The position numbers and the translations under genes were made by a program. The notes beneath the pieces were generated by a model, which was not told the DNA's origin, ran no database searches, and saw only the letters and a list, made by a program, of their open reading frames with translations. A stretch of DNA of 64,000 bases, from contig NZ_JASAOI010000023.1 in the NCBI RefSeq assembly GCF_029953285.1, positions 62,001 to 126,000 on the forward strand, in the 5' to 3' direction. This DNA comes from Yinghuangia seranimata (GTDB lineage Bacteria > Actinomycetota > Actinomycetes > Streptomycetales > Streptomycetaceae). Shown here piece after piece: positions 26,484 through 34,586 of the stretch (its first letter is position 1; each line of letters begins with the position of its first letter).

Positions 26484-27836
26484 ATGCGCGATGGCCAGGC
26501 TCTGTGGGACGCCCTCGCCGCGCGCGACACAGCTGAGCTCACGCGTCTTCTGGACAGCGGCCTGAGCTCCGACCGCACCGACGAATGGGGCAGGCCGATC
26601 CTCGCCGTGGCGCTCGACTCGGACGACGTCGAGCTGGTGCGGCCCTTCCTGGACTCCGGAACGCCGGTCGACATGGTCACCACCGAACGGGGCACGACAC
26701 CGCTGATGATCGCCGCGATGAACGGAAACCCCTCCCTGGTGGAGTTCCTGATCTCCCGGGGCGCCAACGTCAACCTCAGGGAGACCGGCGACTTCGACAC
26801 GGGAACCTCGCTCACCCACGCCGTGGAATCCGACGAGCCCGCCGCGATCGTGCCCCTGCTCCTGAGCGCGGGCGCCGACCCCGATCTCCCGCGCCCGGAC
26901 GGCTGGACGCCGCTGGTGCTGGCCGCCTACTTCGGGCACACAGAGGTGGTGCGGGCCCTGCTGGCCGCAGGCGCGAGCACGGCCCCGTCGATCCACGACG
27001 GTACGGTGAACGCCCTCGGCGTCGCGGAGGAACGCGGGCACGCCACCATCGCCCGCCTGCTGCGCGACCACGGCGCCCCGCAGCCGGCCGAGCCTCACAT
27101 GGAGCACCTGGCGGCGGCACTCGCCGACATCACCACCTGGTGCGCCACCCACGCCGCACCCCTTGGCCGGGCCCCGCACGACCGCGGCCGAATCGCCGGC
27201 GCGCCCCGCACGACGGCCGGCATGACGGCGAACCCGACAGTCGAAGCGGATGACCTCGGCGCACTCACCGCACGGCTGCAGACCCTGGTCTCGGACATCA
27301 CCGACTGGCTCGCCGGGCACGCCGCGCCCGCCCACGCCCAGCTGACCGCATCCCTGGGCCCGGCCGGCCCCGATGCGGTCACGAAACTCGAGGATGCGGT
27401 CGGCGAGTTCCTGACCGCCGACTTCCGCGCGTACCTGCGGCTGTTCGGCGGCCACGCGGGCCTGGGCGTCTTCGAGTACGAAGGGCTGTCCGTCGCGGGC
27501 ATGATGGAGCGGCGGCGGTCCCTCGAACAACTCCGGGAGACGGGGACCTTCGACACCTGGCCCCCGCGGGAACTGGACCCCGAGCGTGCGCGCGTGCGGT
27601 TCGCGTGGTGGCACCCGGGCTGGGTCCCGTTCGCCGCCGACGGCGGCGGCAACCTGTGGTGCATCGACCTCGCACCCCCAGAACACGGCACCCGCGGTCA
27701 GGTCTTCGCCTGGGAGGAGCACGCAGGCCCGCTCAACCCCCGCGCGTCGTCGTTCGAGCGGTTCCTCAGCGACTACCGCGACGAACTGCTCAGCGGCCGA
27801 CACGCCTACGACCCCGACAGCGGCACCTACTTCTGA
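26484..27836 (+). CDS. Ankyrin-repeat / SMI1-KNR4 (SUKH) fusion protein
   Basis: 450 aa, ATG 26484 after GAAAGGCGG. Residues about 5-200 form four to five ankyrin repeats (TTPLMIAAMNGNPSLVEFLI, GWTPLVLAAYFGHTEVVRAL, VAEERGHATIARLLRDHGA). A linker follows, then from about 280 a SUKH domain: VTKLEDAVGEFLTADFRAYL, RLFGGHAGLGVFEYEGLSV, FAWWHPGWVPFAADGGGNLW, CIDLAPPEHGTRGQVFAWEE and ASSFERFLSDYRDELLSG. SUKH domains serve as immunity modules, and ankyrin repeats give a second protein-binding surface. No toxin is visible nearby. Cytoplasmic. Confidence 0.88.
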   Translation: MRDGQALWDALAARDTAELTRLLDSGLSSDRTDEWGRPILAVALDSDDVELVRPFLDSGTPVDMVTTERGTTPLMIAAMNGNPSLVEFLISRGANVNLRETGDFDTGTSLTHAVESDEPAAIVPLLLSAGADPDLPRPDGWTPLVLAAYFGHTEVVRALLAAGASTAPSIHDGTVNALGVAEERGHATIARLLRDHGAPQPAEPHMEHLAAALADITTWCATHAAPLGRAPHDRGRIAGAPRTTAGMTANPTVEADDLGALTARLQTLVSDITDWLAGHAAPAHAQLTASLGPAGPDAVTKLEDAVGEFLTADFRAYLRLFGGHAGLGVFEYEGLSVAGMMERRRSLEQLRETGTFDTWPPRELDPERARVRFAWWHPGWVPFAADGGGNLWCIDLAPPEHGTRGQVFAWEEHAGPLNPRASSFERFLSDYRDELLSGRHAYDPDSGTYF

Positions 27837-27997
27837 CCCCACCCCCCGTCGACCCCACCGGCACCCGGGGCGGGTGGCCATGTCGCAACAGCGCCCGGCG
27901 GTTAGTTCGGTCGGCCCCCGAGTCTCCGATGCCTGGAGGAGCACGCTCACCCTCACCCCCGAGCTTCCCCGCGGGGAATACCGCACGTCGAGAATGA

Positions 27998-28013
27998 CGC
28001 TCCCCGCCAGCTG
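27998..28013. repeat. 16-bp direct repeat, copy 1
   Basis: CGCTCCCCGCCAGCTG, repeated exactly at 28724-28739. The preceding bases are also similar (CGCACGTCGAGAATGA versus CGCACATCTCGAATAG). The pair brackets the minus-strand gene 28049-28642. Confidence 0.8.
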
Positions 28014-28048
28014 AGTAGGCGGTACCCGCCGGGTTCTCCGCTGTCGGT

Positions 28049-28642
28049 TCAGCGGTCGGGGGCGGGACCGGGACGGGTCCAGAGACTGAGGTCGCTGCTG
28101 GTGGCGACCGCCAGGACGAGGCCGGACGGGGAGAAGCCGGCGGCGCGGAGCTCCGAGGCCTCCGAGTTGAAGACGTGCCACCATGTGTCGCCCGCCGGGC
28201 CCTTGTGCGCTCCGCCGTCGGTGGAGAGGATCACGCGGTCGTGGGGCCACTCGGGGCTGACGACGTCCAGGGTCCAGCCGTCCGGCGTGGTGCTGTGCAG
28301 GCCACCGCCGAAGAGCCCGGCGACGCGGACCTGGGTGCCCTCGATCGGGCCGAGTCCGGGGCAGGTGAGGTCCGGTGCCGCGTCGGGGGTGCTGGTCTCA
28401 GGGTCGGGATCTCGGTCGCGGGCGATCTTCTCGCCGGTAACCGCGTCGAAGAGTCCGTGGCCGTCGTGGGATACGACCATGACGAGGTCGCGGCCGCTGT
28501 CGGGGTGGACGGCGAAGCCCATGCCGAGCAGACCGCCCACGGGGGTTCCGCCGTCCAGCACAGGCTGCCAGGGTTCCGGGGCCTGCGCGACGGGGGCGGC
28601 GAGGTATCGCTCGCGCAGTTTCTGCTGGTAGGCGGTGATCAA
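28049..28642 (-). CDS. Hypothetical protein, beta-propeller-like
   Basis: 197 aa from TTG 28642 with GAGGAG (complement of 28648-28653) 5-6 nt away. N-terminal helix (ITAYQQKLRERYLAAPV), then repeated beta segments: GLLGMGFAVHPDSGRDLVMV, VSHDGHGLFDAVTGEKIA, PIEGTQVRVAGLFGGGL and ELRAAGFSPSGLVLAVATSS, LSLWTRPG. The last string resembles a WD40/propeller blade. It has no catalytic motif and is cytoplasmic. The gene is bracketed by 16-bp direct repeats and surrounded by gene fragments, so it may have been inserted as a cassette. Confidence 0.6.
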   Translation of the reverse strand: MITAYQQKLRERYLAAPVAQAPEPWQPVLDGGTPVGGLLGMGFAVHPDSGRDLVMVVSHDGHGLFDAVTGEKIARDRDPDPETSTPDAAPDLTCPGLGPIEGTQVRVAGLFGGGLHSTTPDGWTLDVVSPEWPHDRVILSTDGGAHKGPAGDTWWHVFNSEASELRAAGFSPSGLVLAVATSSDLSLWTRPGPAPDR

Positions 28643-28723
28643 CTCGTCTCCTCGGTTCGGTCCGCGTCGAGGATCTCTCGCCCGGCGGCTCGAGTCGACT
28701 TGAATAGCGCACATCTCGAATAG

Positions 28724-28739
28724 CGCTCCCCGCCAGCTG
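28724..28739. repeat. 16-bp direct repeat, copy 2
   Basis: Identical to 27998-28013. GAATAGCGC just upstream also occurs twice (28702-28710 and 28718-28726). Confidence 0.8.
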
Positions 28740-29023
28740 GGGCCTCCGGCTGGGACACCAAGACCCGGGAGCGGTACGCCAACGACCTCGACGACCCGCG
28801 GTTGCTGATCGCCGTGTCGGCGGCGTCGAACCGGAGCAAGGCGGACAAGGACCCCGCGGAGTGGATGCCGCCGTATCTGCCGTCCCGGTGCGAGTACACC
28901 GCGAACTGGATCGCGATGAAGCTGCGGTGGGGACTCGCGGTCGACGAGACCGAGCGGGCGGCGCTGGCCGAACACGCCGCCGCCTGCCCGGACATGGAGA
29001 TCACCGGGGTGCGGGCCCGCTGA
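28739..29023 (+). pseudogene. HNH endonuclease family fragment (C-terminal part)
   Basis: Open frame starting at GASGWDTKTRERYANDL and running DDPRLLIAVSAASNRSKAD, KDPAEWMPPYLPSRCEYTA, NWIAMKLRWGLAVDETERAA to a stop at 29023. This is the C-terminal half of actinobacterial secreted HNH (DUF1524/GmrSD-C-like) nucleases, in which 'ASNRSKADKDPAEW' is highly conserved. The N-terminal signal peptide and the catalytic HxxP-type half are missing. The fragment begins right at the 16-bp repeat. Confidence 0.8.
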
Positions 29024-29202
29024 GTGCCGTGGTCCGCAAGGCCTTCGCGTCCTCTGTGGCCGCGTCTGCGGCCGCCCGGTGGTGCGCATCACCGAACGTC
29101 GCACCACGGCTGGCCCCGGCTGGCGCAAACCCATGATTCGGACTGTCGTTCGAATAGGAAGGTGGATTTCGGACACTGGGGGTGCGAGGCGGGAGGTGCG
29201 CG

Positions 29203-29456
29203 GTGGCCGGGTTCGCGCACCTGCATGTGGCGTCGGGCTATTCGGCGCGGTACGGCGCCTCCCACCCCAAGGCCCTCGCCGCCCAGGCGGCGAAGCGCGG
29301 CATCGACGTGCTGGCGCTGACCGACCGGGCTCGACTGTGGGGAACGCTGGCTGAAGGGCCCCGAGGAGATGGCGGCCGCCGCGCGCCAGGTCGCGGAGGC
29401 CGCGGGATGCGGGCCGGAGCGGGCCGCAGCGCTGCTCGCGCAGACGCGGGCTCGTC
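29203..29456 (+). pseudogene. dnaE2-type error-prone DNA polymerase relic
   Basis: GTG 29203 has GGGAGG at 29191-29196 and encodes AGFAHLHVASGYSARYGASH, PKALAAQAAKRGIDVLALTD. This is the start of the PHP domain of DnaE2-like DNA polymerase III alpha subunits. After 'LTDR' the frame changes. A second piece RWLKGPEEMAAAARQVAEAA, ERAAALLAQTRA follows; in the full protein this lies several hundred residues later. A large internal deletion has fused the two pieces. An intact dnaE2 would be over 1000 codons. Confidence 0.75.
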
Positions 29457-29723
29457 AGCCTTGGTGCCTTAGCCGGACTGGCAGTGACCCTGCTGATGGC
29501 AGCGATGGCTGCGCCGGACTCCGGCGCGTGGCAGAGGCTGACAGGCTACGCGGGAGCCGCGCTCGCAGCAGCCTGCCTCGTAGAACTGGACTGGGAACCG
29601 AATGGCGACTTCCAAGCCACCTACGTCGGCCTGGGGCTTTTCTACCTCACGGCGGTCCTCACCATCGCCACGTACATATACCGCGACATCACAGCAAGAA
29701 CCGCACATCGCCGGTTGCGCTGA
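29451..29723 (+). pseudogene. Small membrane protein or C-terminal membrane fragment
   Basis: Frame with transmembrane helices VSLGALAGLAVTLLMAAMA, YAGAALAAACLVELDW and YVGLGLFYLTAVLTIATYIY, ending YRDITARTAHRRLR. A GTG at 29484 would start inside the first helix, and the frame runs upstream into the dnaE2 relic without a ribosome-binding site, so the 5' end was probably lost. If translated from 29484 it would be 79 aa with two or three helices. Confidence 0.45.
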
Positions 29724-30050
29724 CCCGATCCGTCTCACGGCGCGTCGCGGCCGGTCGTACAGCGCCTACGACGACCGCCACTCCGGAAGCCCGAGTCTGA
29801 TCGATATTGGCCATTTCATGGTGTCCCTGCGCCGCGGCAACTGCGCGCCGGACCGCCTGCGCAAGGTTCAGTCGGGGCTGGGCAAGCACAGGGATCAACC
29901 CGAGCCGGTCCTTCATCTCATCATTTGCGCAGTCCCATCGCACGTACTGATCGGAACGGCCGCCAAAATCAAGGCTGTTCATTGCACCGATGCGGCAGGG
30001 TGCCTCGCTACGCTGCCAGACGGCCACGAAGCGTCAAAAGAGAGGCGCCG

Positions 30051-32018
30051 ATGGAGCAGCTCAGGCCAGGCGACCCGCATGCGATAGGCGCATACCAACT
30101 GGAGGCTGTGCTGGGTGCGGGCGGGATGGGTGAGGTGTTCCTCGGTCGCTCGCCCGGAGGACGCCGGGTAGCGATCAAGGTGGTGCGGCCCGACTTCGCC
30201 GCAGCCGCTGAGTTTCGGCGGCGCTTCGCGCAGGAAGTTGAGGCGGCACGGCGGGTCGGCGGCTTCTGGACCGCGCCGGTGGTCGATGCCGACCCGGAGG
30301 CGGTGCGTCCGTGGGTGGCCACCGCCTATTTCGATGCCCCCGACCTGACCACCGTCATTAACCGTGCCGGCCCGCTCGACGAACAGCATGTCGGCGAACT
30401 CGGGGCGGGGCTGGCCGAGGCACTTGCGTCCATCCATAAAGTGGGCCTGGTCCACCGCGACCTGAAGCCGTCCAACATCCTGATCACCGACGACGGCCCC
30501 CGCATCATCGATTTCGGTATCGCCAAAGCCGTGGAAGGTACCGCCCTCACCGCCAAAGGCACCGTCATCGGCACCCCCGGCTTCATGGCGCCCGAGCAGG
30601 TCACCGGTGGCACCGTTACCGAGGCCAGTGACGTGTTCTCCCTCGGCGCGGTCCTCACCTACGCCGCAGCCGGCCACGGCCCGTTCGGCGAAGGCTCCGC
30701 CCACGTCCTCCTCTACCGCGTCGTGCACGACGAACCCGACCTGCGCGAAGTACCGGCCGGGTTGCGATCCGCCCTGGCCGCCTGCCTCAGCAAGCACCCC
30801 CAGCAGCGTCCCACCACCGACAAGCTGCTCCACCTCCTCACCGGCACACAGACCCCGCGGTGGGGAAACCCGGCGCCACCCCCGCATCCGACGGCGCTCG
30901 CCACCGCTGCAACCGTGAACGCCGCCGTCCCGGACTCGGCGTCAAACTCTGGGCGCCTCATGGGATGGCGTCCGAGTCGCCGCGCCGTCCTGGCCGCTGG
31001 CGTCAGCGCCTTGGCCGCGGCAGCTGTCCCGGTGGTGATGGAGCTGGCCACTTCGTCGTCGCAGGACCCCCGCCGCGGCAATGCCGGGGGCACTCCATCC
31101 CCGGCGAACAGCGGTGGCACGATCGCCCCACCAGTCGATATCGCTGTCAACAACGGCGTCGTACGGGGCGTGGCCTTCAGCCCGGACGGCTCGATGCTGG
31201 CCGTCTCCGGCGGCTACACCATCACGCTGTGGGATCCCAGCACACACCGAGTCCTCTTCCCGCTCACCGGCCACCTGGCCATTGCCGGTCCGGTTCGGTT
31301 CAGCCCGGACGGCAAGATCCTGGTCTGCGTCAACGCGGGTGATGTCGGGCTGTGGGACCCGGTCGCCCGAACCTACATCACCACCTTGGCCGACACCGGT
31401 TCTGCGAAAGCGGTGGCGTTCCACCCCGACAGCACAGGGCTCGCCTTAGCCGGTGAAGACGGAACCATCACCCGCTGGACCATCAGCACACGCAGCCGCC
31501 TCGACGCCCTGCCCTCCGCGTTCGCCGCCAGCGCGCGCCCGCCGGCCGCGAATGCGGTGGCATGGAACGCCAGCGGTTCGATAGTGGCCGCCGGCTACGC
31601 CGACAACACCGTGCGCGTGTGGGAACTGGCCAGACCCGGTAGTCCGCCAGAGACGTTTGCCAGCCACACCGATCCGGTCACGTGCCTCGCCTTCAGCCCT
31701 GTAGCTCCCAGCCTCCTGGTAAGCGGTAGCAGCGACCACACCGTCAAGATGTGGGGACCCGGCGTCACGAGCCCGCTCGACGCCACGTGTACCGGGCACA
31801 CCGGTGCGGTTCGGTCTCTGGCCTTCAGCCCGATGGGTGACACTCTTGCCAGCGCGAGCGACGACGGAACTGTCCGCTTGTGGGATCCGGTCAATCACAA
31901 GAACGTCGCGGTTCTCACCGGCCACACGGGCCCTGTCAATGCAGTCGCCTTCAGCCCTGACGGCAAGACGCTCGCCAGTGCAGGTTACGACGCCGTCAAA
32001 CTCTGGACCATCAAATGA
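30051..32018 (+). CDS. Serine/threonine protein kinase with C-terminal WD40 repeats
   Basis: 655 aa, ATG 30051 with AGAGAGG upstream. Kinase domain (about 10-270): LGAGGMGEVFLGR (P-loop), VAIKVVRP (lysine), LVHRDLKPSNILI (catalytic loop), IIDFGIAKA (DFG), GTPGFMAPEQV and ASDVFSLGAVL. A twin-arginine-containing hydrophobic segment (RPSRRAVLAAGVSALAAAAV) near residue 305 is probably the membrane anchor. Then about seven WD40 blades follow (VRGVAFSPDGSMLAVSGG, AVRSLAFSPMGDTLASAS, VNAVAFSPDGKTLASAG). In Hanks-type WD40 kinases of actinomycetes the propeller is normally an extracellular sensor or protein-binding platform. Its substrate is unknown. Convergent with the WGR/WD40-like gene. Confidence 0.92.
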   Translation: MEQLRPGDPHAIGAYQLEAVLGAGGMGEVFLGRSPGGRRVAIKVVRPDFAAAAEFRRRFAQEVEAARRVGGFWTAPVVDADPEAVRPWVATAYFDAPDLTTVINRAGPLDEQHVGELGAGLAEALASIHKVGLVHRDLKPSNILITDDGPRIIDFGIAKAVEGTALTAKGTVIGTPGFMAPEQVTGGTVTEASDVFSLGAVLTYAAAGHGPFGEGSAHVLLYRVVHDEPDLREVPAGLRSALAACLSKHPQQRPTTDKLLHLLTGTQTPRWGNPAPPPHPTALATAATVNAAVPDSASNSGRLMGWRPSRRAVLAAGVSALAAAAVPVVMELATSSSQDPRRGNAGGTPSPANSGGTIAPPVDIAVNNGVVRGVAFSPDGSMLAVSGGYTITLWDPSTHRVLFPLTGHLAIAGPVRFSPDGKILVCVNAGDVGLWDPVARTYITTLADTGSAKAVAFHPDSTGLALAGEDGTITRWTISTRSRLDALPSAFAASARPPAANAVAWNASGSIVAAGYADNTVRVWELARPGSPPETFASHTDPVTCLAFSPVAPSLLVSGSSDHTVKMWGPGVTSPLDATCTGHTGAVRSLAFSPMGDTLASASDDGTVRLWDPVNHKNVAVLTGHTGPVNAVAFSPDGKTLASAGYDAVKLWTIK

Positions 32019-32142
32019 CGCCGGACCCAACGGCCCCTGTGCGGGCAACTTCAGGAGATCGGCGAGGTATGCCTCCAAATCGGGGAGGTGGGAGACGTCG
32101 GTGCGGAAGTGGTCGCAGTGCCGGGCCTGCCCTGCCTGTGGG

Positions 32143-33387
32143 TCAGGCCCGGAGCACGACGATGCGGCCGCTGTCGCCCCCGCACACCAGCAGATCCCCG
32201 GCGTCCGTGTACGTGACCCGGTAGGCGCGGCCTGTTCCCGTGTGCAGTTGCGGAACGGGGGCTTCGGCGCCGGTGGCGGGGTCGCGCAGCACGACCGTGC
32301 CGCGTTCGCCGACCGCGAGGCGGGTGCCGTCGGGGGAGAACGCCCAGGCGTAGCACGTGCCCCACCGGTCGGTCCGGTGCGGATCCGGGACCGCCCACGC
32401 CAGCGCGCCCGTGTCCAGCGCCATCGAGAACGGGCCTTCGGCGAAACCCCCGTTGGCGATCACATACCGCTCCGTCGGGTCGAAATCGAGCACGTCCACA
32501 CCGCCGCATCCCGCCGAACCGCGGTTCTCCGGGAACGGGAACGGAAACCGGTGGCGCTGCACCTGCCGGCCGGTGTCGACGTCCCACACCTCCACGTGCG
32601 CCGGCTCCATCCCGAACGCGAGTGCCAGCAGCCGCCCCGACGGGGACAGGGCGCCGGCCCGGCACTCGGGACGCTGCGCCACGTCGAGGTCCAGCAGCGG
32701 CTCACCGGCGTCGTCGAGCACGCGGACCCGGTTCCCGGCATCGAAGACCAGCAGGCGCCGCCGGGCGCGGTCCCAGGACGGCTGCAGGCAGAACGGATTG
32801 AAGTCCGCGGTCTGCCACTGCTCGTAGGAGGCGAGGGTGCGCGACCTCCCGTCGGCCAGGTCCAGGTACCGGGTCTCCCCGTTGAGGGCGTAGACCACGC
32901 CCTGCCCGTCGGCGTGGAAACGCACGGCGTGGAGAAACGTCTGCCGTTCGCCCGCCGGCTCCGTGTGCACCAGACGCCGCACGCCGGTTGCGACGTCGAT
33001 CAGGTGGATCTCGGCGCCGTAGGCCTCCTTTAGCGTCGTGCCGACCACGAGCGTGTGCCCCTGGGGATGCACGTCGAGCGCCGCCGACGAGCAACGATTC
33101 GGCGCGGCGGCGACCAAGACCGGTTCGCCGACGGCCGCATCGGCCGGGTCGCGCAGCATCACGAACCCGTCGTTCATGCGCTTCCGCGTTTCCTTGTCCA
33201 GCGCGTATGCGGCTTCCGTCGGCGACCCGTAGTCTTTGGCGCTCTGTCGGGGCGTACCGGACGCGCTGCCGCGGCTCTCCCTGCGCAGCCATCCGCCGTC
33301 CACCCGCAGGCGGACGTATTTGGCCTTCGGGAAGCCTTGGTGCACCAGGGTGATCTCGTCCGTGTCCACGAGGGGGACGGTAGCCAC
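32143..33387 (-). CDS. WGR-like N-terminal domain plus WD40-type propeller protein
   Basis: 414 aa from GTG 33387. A longer form from ATG 33513 is open but adds a low-complexity start. Residues about 5-85 (ITLVHQGFPKAKYVRLRVDG, KDYGSPTEAAYALDKETRKR) resemble a WGR domain, the strand-helix module of PARPs and bacterial DNA-end proteins. The rest is a seven-bladed propeller: AALDVHPQGHTLVVGTTLKE, LHAVRFHADGQGVVYALNG, AGALSPSGRLLALAFGMEPA, YAWAFSPDGTRLAVGERGTV. No membrane segment. The combination is unusual. It lies tail-to-tail with the WD40 kinase, and a functional link is speculative. Confidence 0.65.
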   Translation of the reverse strand: MATVPLVDTDEITLVHQGFPKAKYVRLRVDGGWLRRESRGSASGTPRQSAKDYGSPTEAAYALDKETRKRMNDGFVMLRDPADAAVGEPVLVAAAPNRCSSAALDVHPQGHTLVVGTTLKEAYGAEIHLIDVATGVRRLVHTEPAGERQTFLHAVRFHADGQGVVYALNGETRYLDLADGRSRTLASYEQWQTADFNPFCLQPSWDRARRRLLVFDAGNRVRVLDDAGEPLLDLDVAQRPECRAGALSPSGRLLALAFGMEPAHVEVWDVDTGRQVQRHRFPFPFPENRGSAGCGGVDVLDFDPTERYVIANGGFAEGPFSMALDTGALAWAVPDPHRTDRWGTCYAWAFSPDGTRLAVGERGTVVLRDPATGAEAPVPQLHTGTGRAYRVTYTDAGDLLVCGGDSGRIVVLRA

Positions 33388-33542
33388 GCGCACCGACAGG
33401 GGTGCGGCGGGGACGGTGACTCCAGCCCCAAGGCTGCGCGCCCGTTCCCGGCGCGCCTCGGTGCGCCCACTGGAGCATGCGGCCCGCAGGCCGGTCGTTA
33501 GCATCGTCGCCATGTTGACGATCTGCCGAAAGGCCGATGCCG

Positions 33543-33630
33543 CGTAAGCGGCCTGGCGCGGTTCGCGCCGCACGACTGGAGCGGATATCTGTACCCCTGG
33601 TGGCGCAGGCGACTGTACGAGGGCGAGTAG
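33543..33630 (+). pseudogene. Possible C-terminal gene fragment
   Basis: VSGLARFAPHDWSGYLYPWW ending shortly after at TAG 33628-33630. The aromatic-rich, low-arginine composition reads as protein, but there is no start. Probably the end of a lost gene. Confidence 0.3.
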
Positions 33631-33646
33631 AGGTTAAACGGCAAGG

Positions 33647-33766
33647 TTGGAGCTGGTCTTCGAACAGTCTGGCTGGCCGATCCGACTGCCTGACCCCGAT
33701 GACCGGCAGATCGAGCTGACCAGGATGATGCCGGGATGGCATCGGTGTCGGCTGCGTCTCGTCTGA
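33647..33766 (+). CDS. Possible small ORF (39 aa) or fragment
   Basis: TTG start, LELVFEQSGWPIRLPDPDDR then QIELTRMMPGW. It looks protein-like but has no ribosome-binding site and overlaps the start of the next gene. It may be a relic of an immunity-type gene. Weakly supported. Confidence 0.25.
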   Translation: MELVFEQSGWPIRLPDPDDRQIELTRMMPGWHRCRLRLV

Positions 33767-34147
33767 TCGCGTCTGCGGCGCGCGAGGAACTTCGTCCGCT
33801 CGGGTTGCAGCGTCGGGGTGCGTCACGGGTGTGGATCGACGACCACGACTGGTGGTTGTGCGTGGTGGAGTTCGGGTCGCCGACGTGGAGTCAGGGCAGC
33901 CGGCTGAACGTCGCTGCGATGTGGTTGTGGCAGGACAGCAGCGGCCACCTGGCGTTCAACGCGCCCGAGGCGGGTGCCGGCCCTCGATCTCGACGCCCCC
34001 TGGGTCAGCCAGGCCAAGGCGCGGGTGCGGAGCATCCGCGAACTCACCGATGACCCCGCGGCCGCAAGGATCTGGGCGGCCGACATGGTCGCACGGTGTC
34101 GGTCGCGGTTGACGCTGCCTCCGGTCCAGACCGCGTTCGGCCCATGA
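33736..34147 (+). pseudogene. DUF4304-like gene with one frameshift
   Basis: From ATG 33736: ASRLIASAAREELRPLGLQR, RGASRVWIDDHDWWLCVVEF, RLNVAAMWLWQDSSGHLAFN. Near 33975 the protein-like frame jumps by one and continues LDLDAPWVSQAKARVRSIRE, LTDDPAAARIWAADMVARC, RSRLTLPPVQTAFGP to TGA 34145. The N-terminal 'LRPLGLQRRG..W' plus 'VEFGS' pattern is that of DUF4304-type proteins, found beside polymorphic toxin systems. Repairing one indel would give a normal protein of about 137 aa. Confidence 0.55.
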
Positions 34148-34402
34148 CGCGCGGGGGTCCTGCGCCGCTTGTTCCGGGCCGATGGGACCAGCGGCGAAGG
34201 GGACCCTCGGATGCCTCAGCGCACATATGTGAAGCCGCATTTGGTCTGGGGACTACCGACGTTGGGCGCGAACATGACGCCATTGGCGTTGATGGTTTGA
34301 ACTGGTCCCAGTTTTCCGGCCGGAGCTGGCCCCGGGAGGCGGTGGAGGAGCTTCTGGTTCCGGTCTCGTTTGGCTCCGGCTTCCGGTCCGGTCCGGCCCG
34401 GC

Positions 34403-34543
34403 CTACTGGTCGACGGTGAAGATCGCCGCTCGGCCGTTGGCGGCGGCCGTCCGGTAGAAGTCTTTGAGGCTGGGCAGAAACGCGAGGGTGTAGGTGATGT
34501 CGTCCTCGTCTCCAGTGCCCTGGTAGTTGTCGAAGGTCAGCAT
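34403..34543 (-). CDS. Small hypothetical ORF (46 aa) or C-terminal fragment
   Basis: ATG 34543, MLTFDNYQGTGDEDDITYTL, AFLPSLKDFYRTAAANGR. The acidic, aromatic sequence is not a shadow-frame composition. A weak GAGAG lies upstream. It may be the end of a lost protein. It lies just downstream of the SUKH gene at 34587 on the same strand. Confidence 0.35.
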   Translation of the reverse strand: MLTFDNYQGTGDEDDITYTLAFLPSLKDFYRTAAANGRAAIFTVDQ

Positions 34544-34586
34544 GGAGAACCGCTCTCGCAGCCAGTGCCGGTTGTGTTCCGGGGGG

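Noticed and set aside
29689-30027. A minus frame of 112 codons (DQYVRWDCANDEMKDRLGLI, LAQAVRRAVAAAQG) before the kinase
   Set aside because: Partly protein-like, but no ribosome-binding site or known family and it fills the kinase promoter region; kept only as a possible relic.
31446-32078. A minus frame beginning near CDHFRTDVSHLPDLEAYLAD behind the kinase gene
   Set aside because: The first 30 residues read well, but the frame then becomes the complement of the WD40 repeats; no start upstream.
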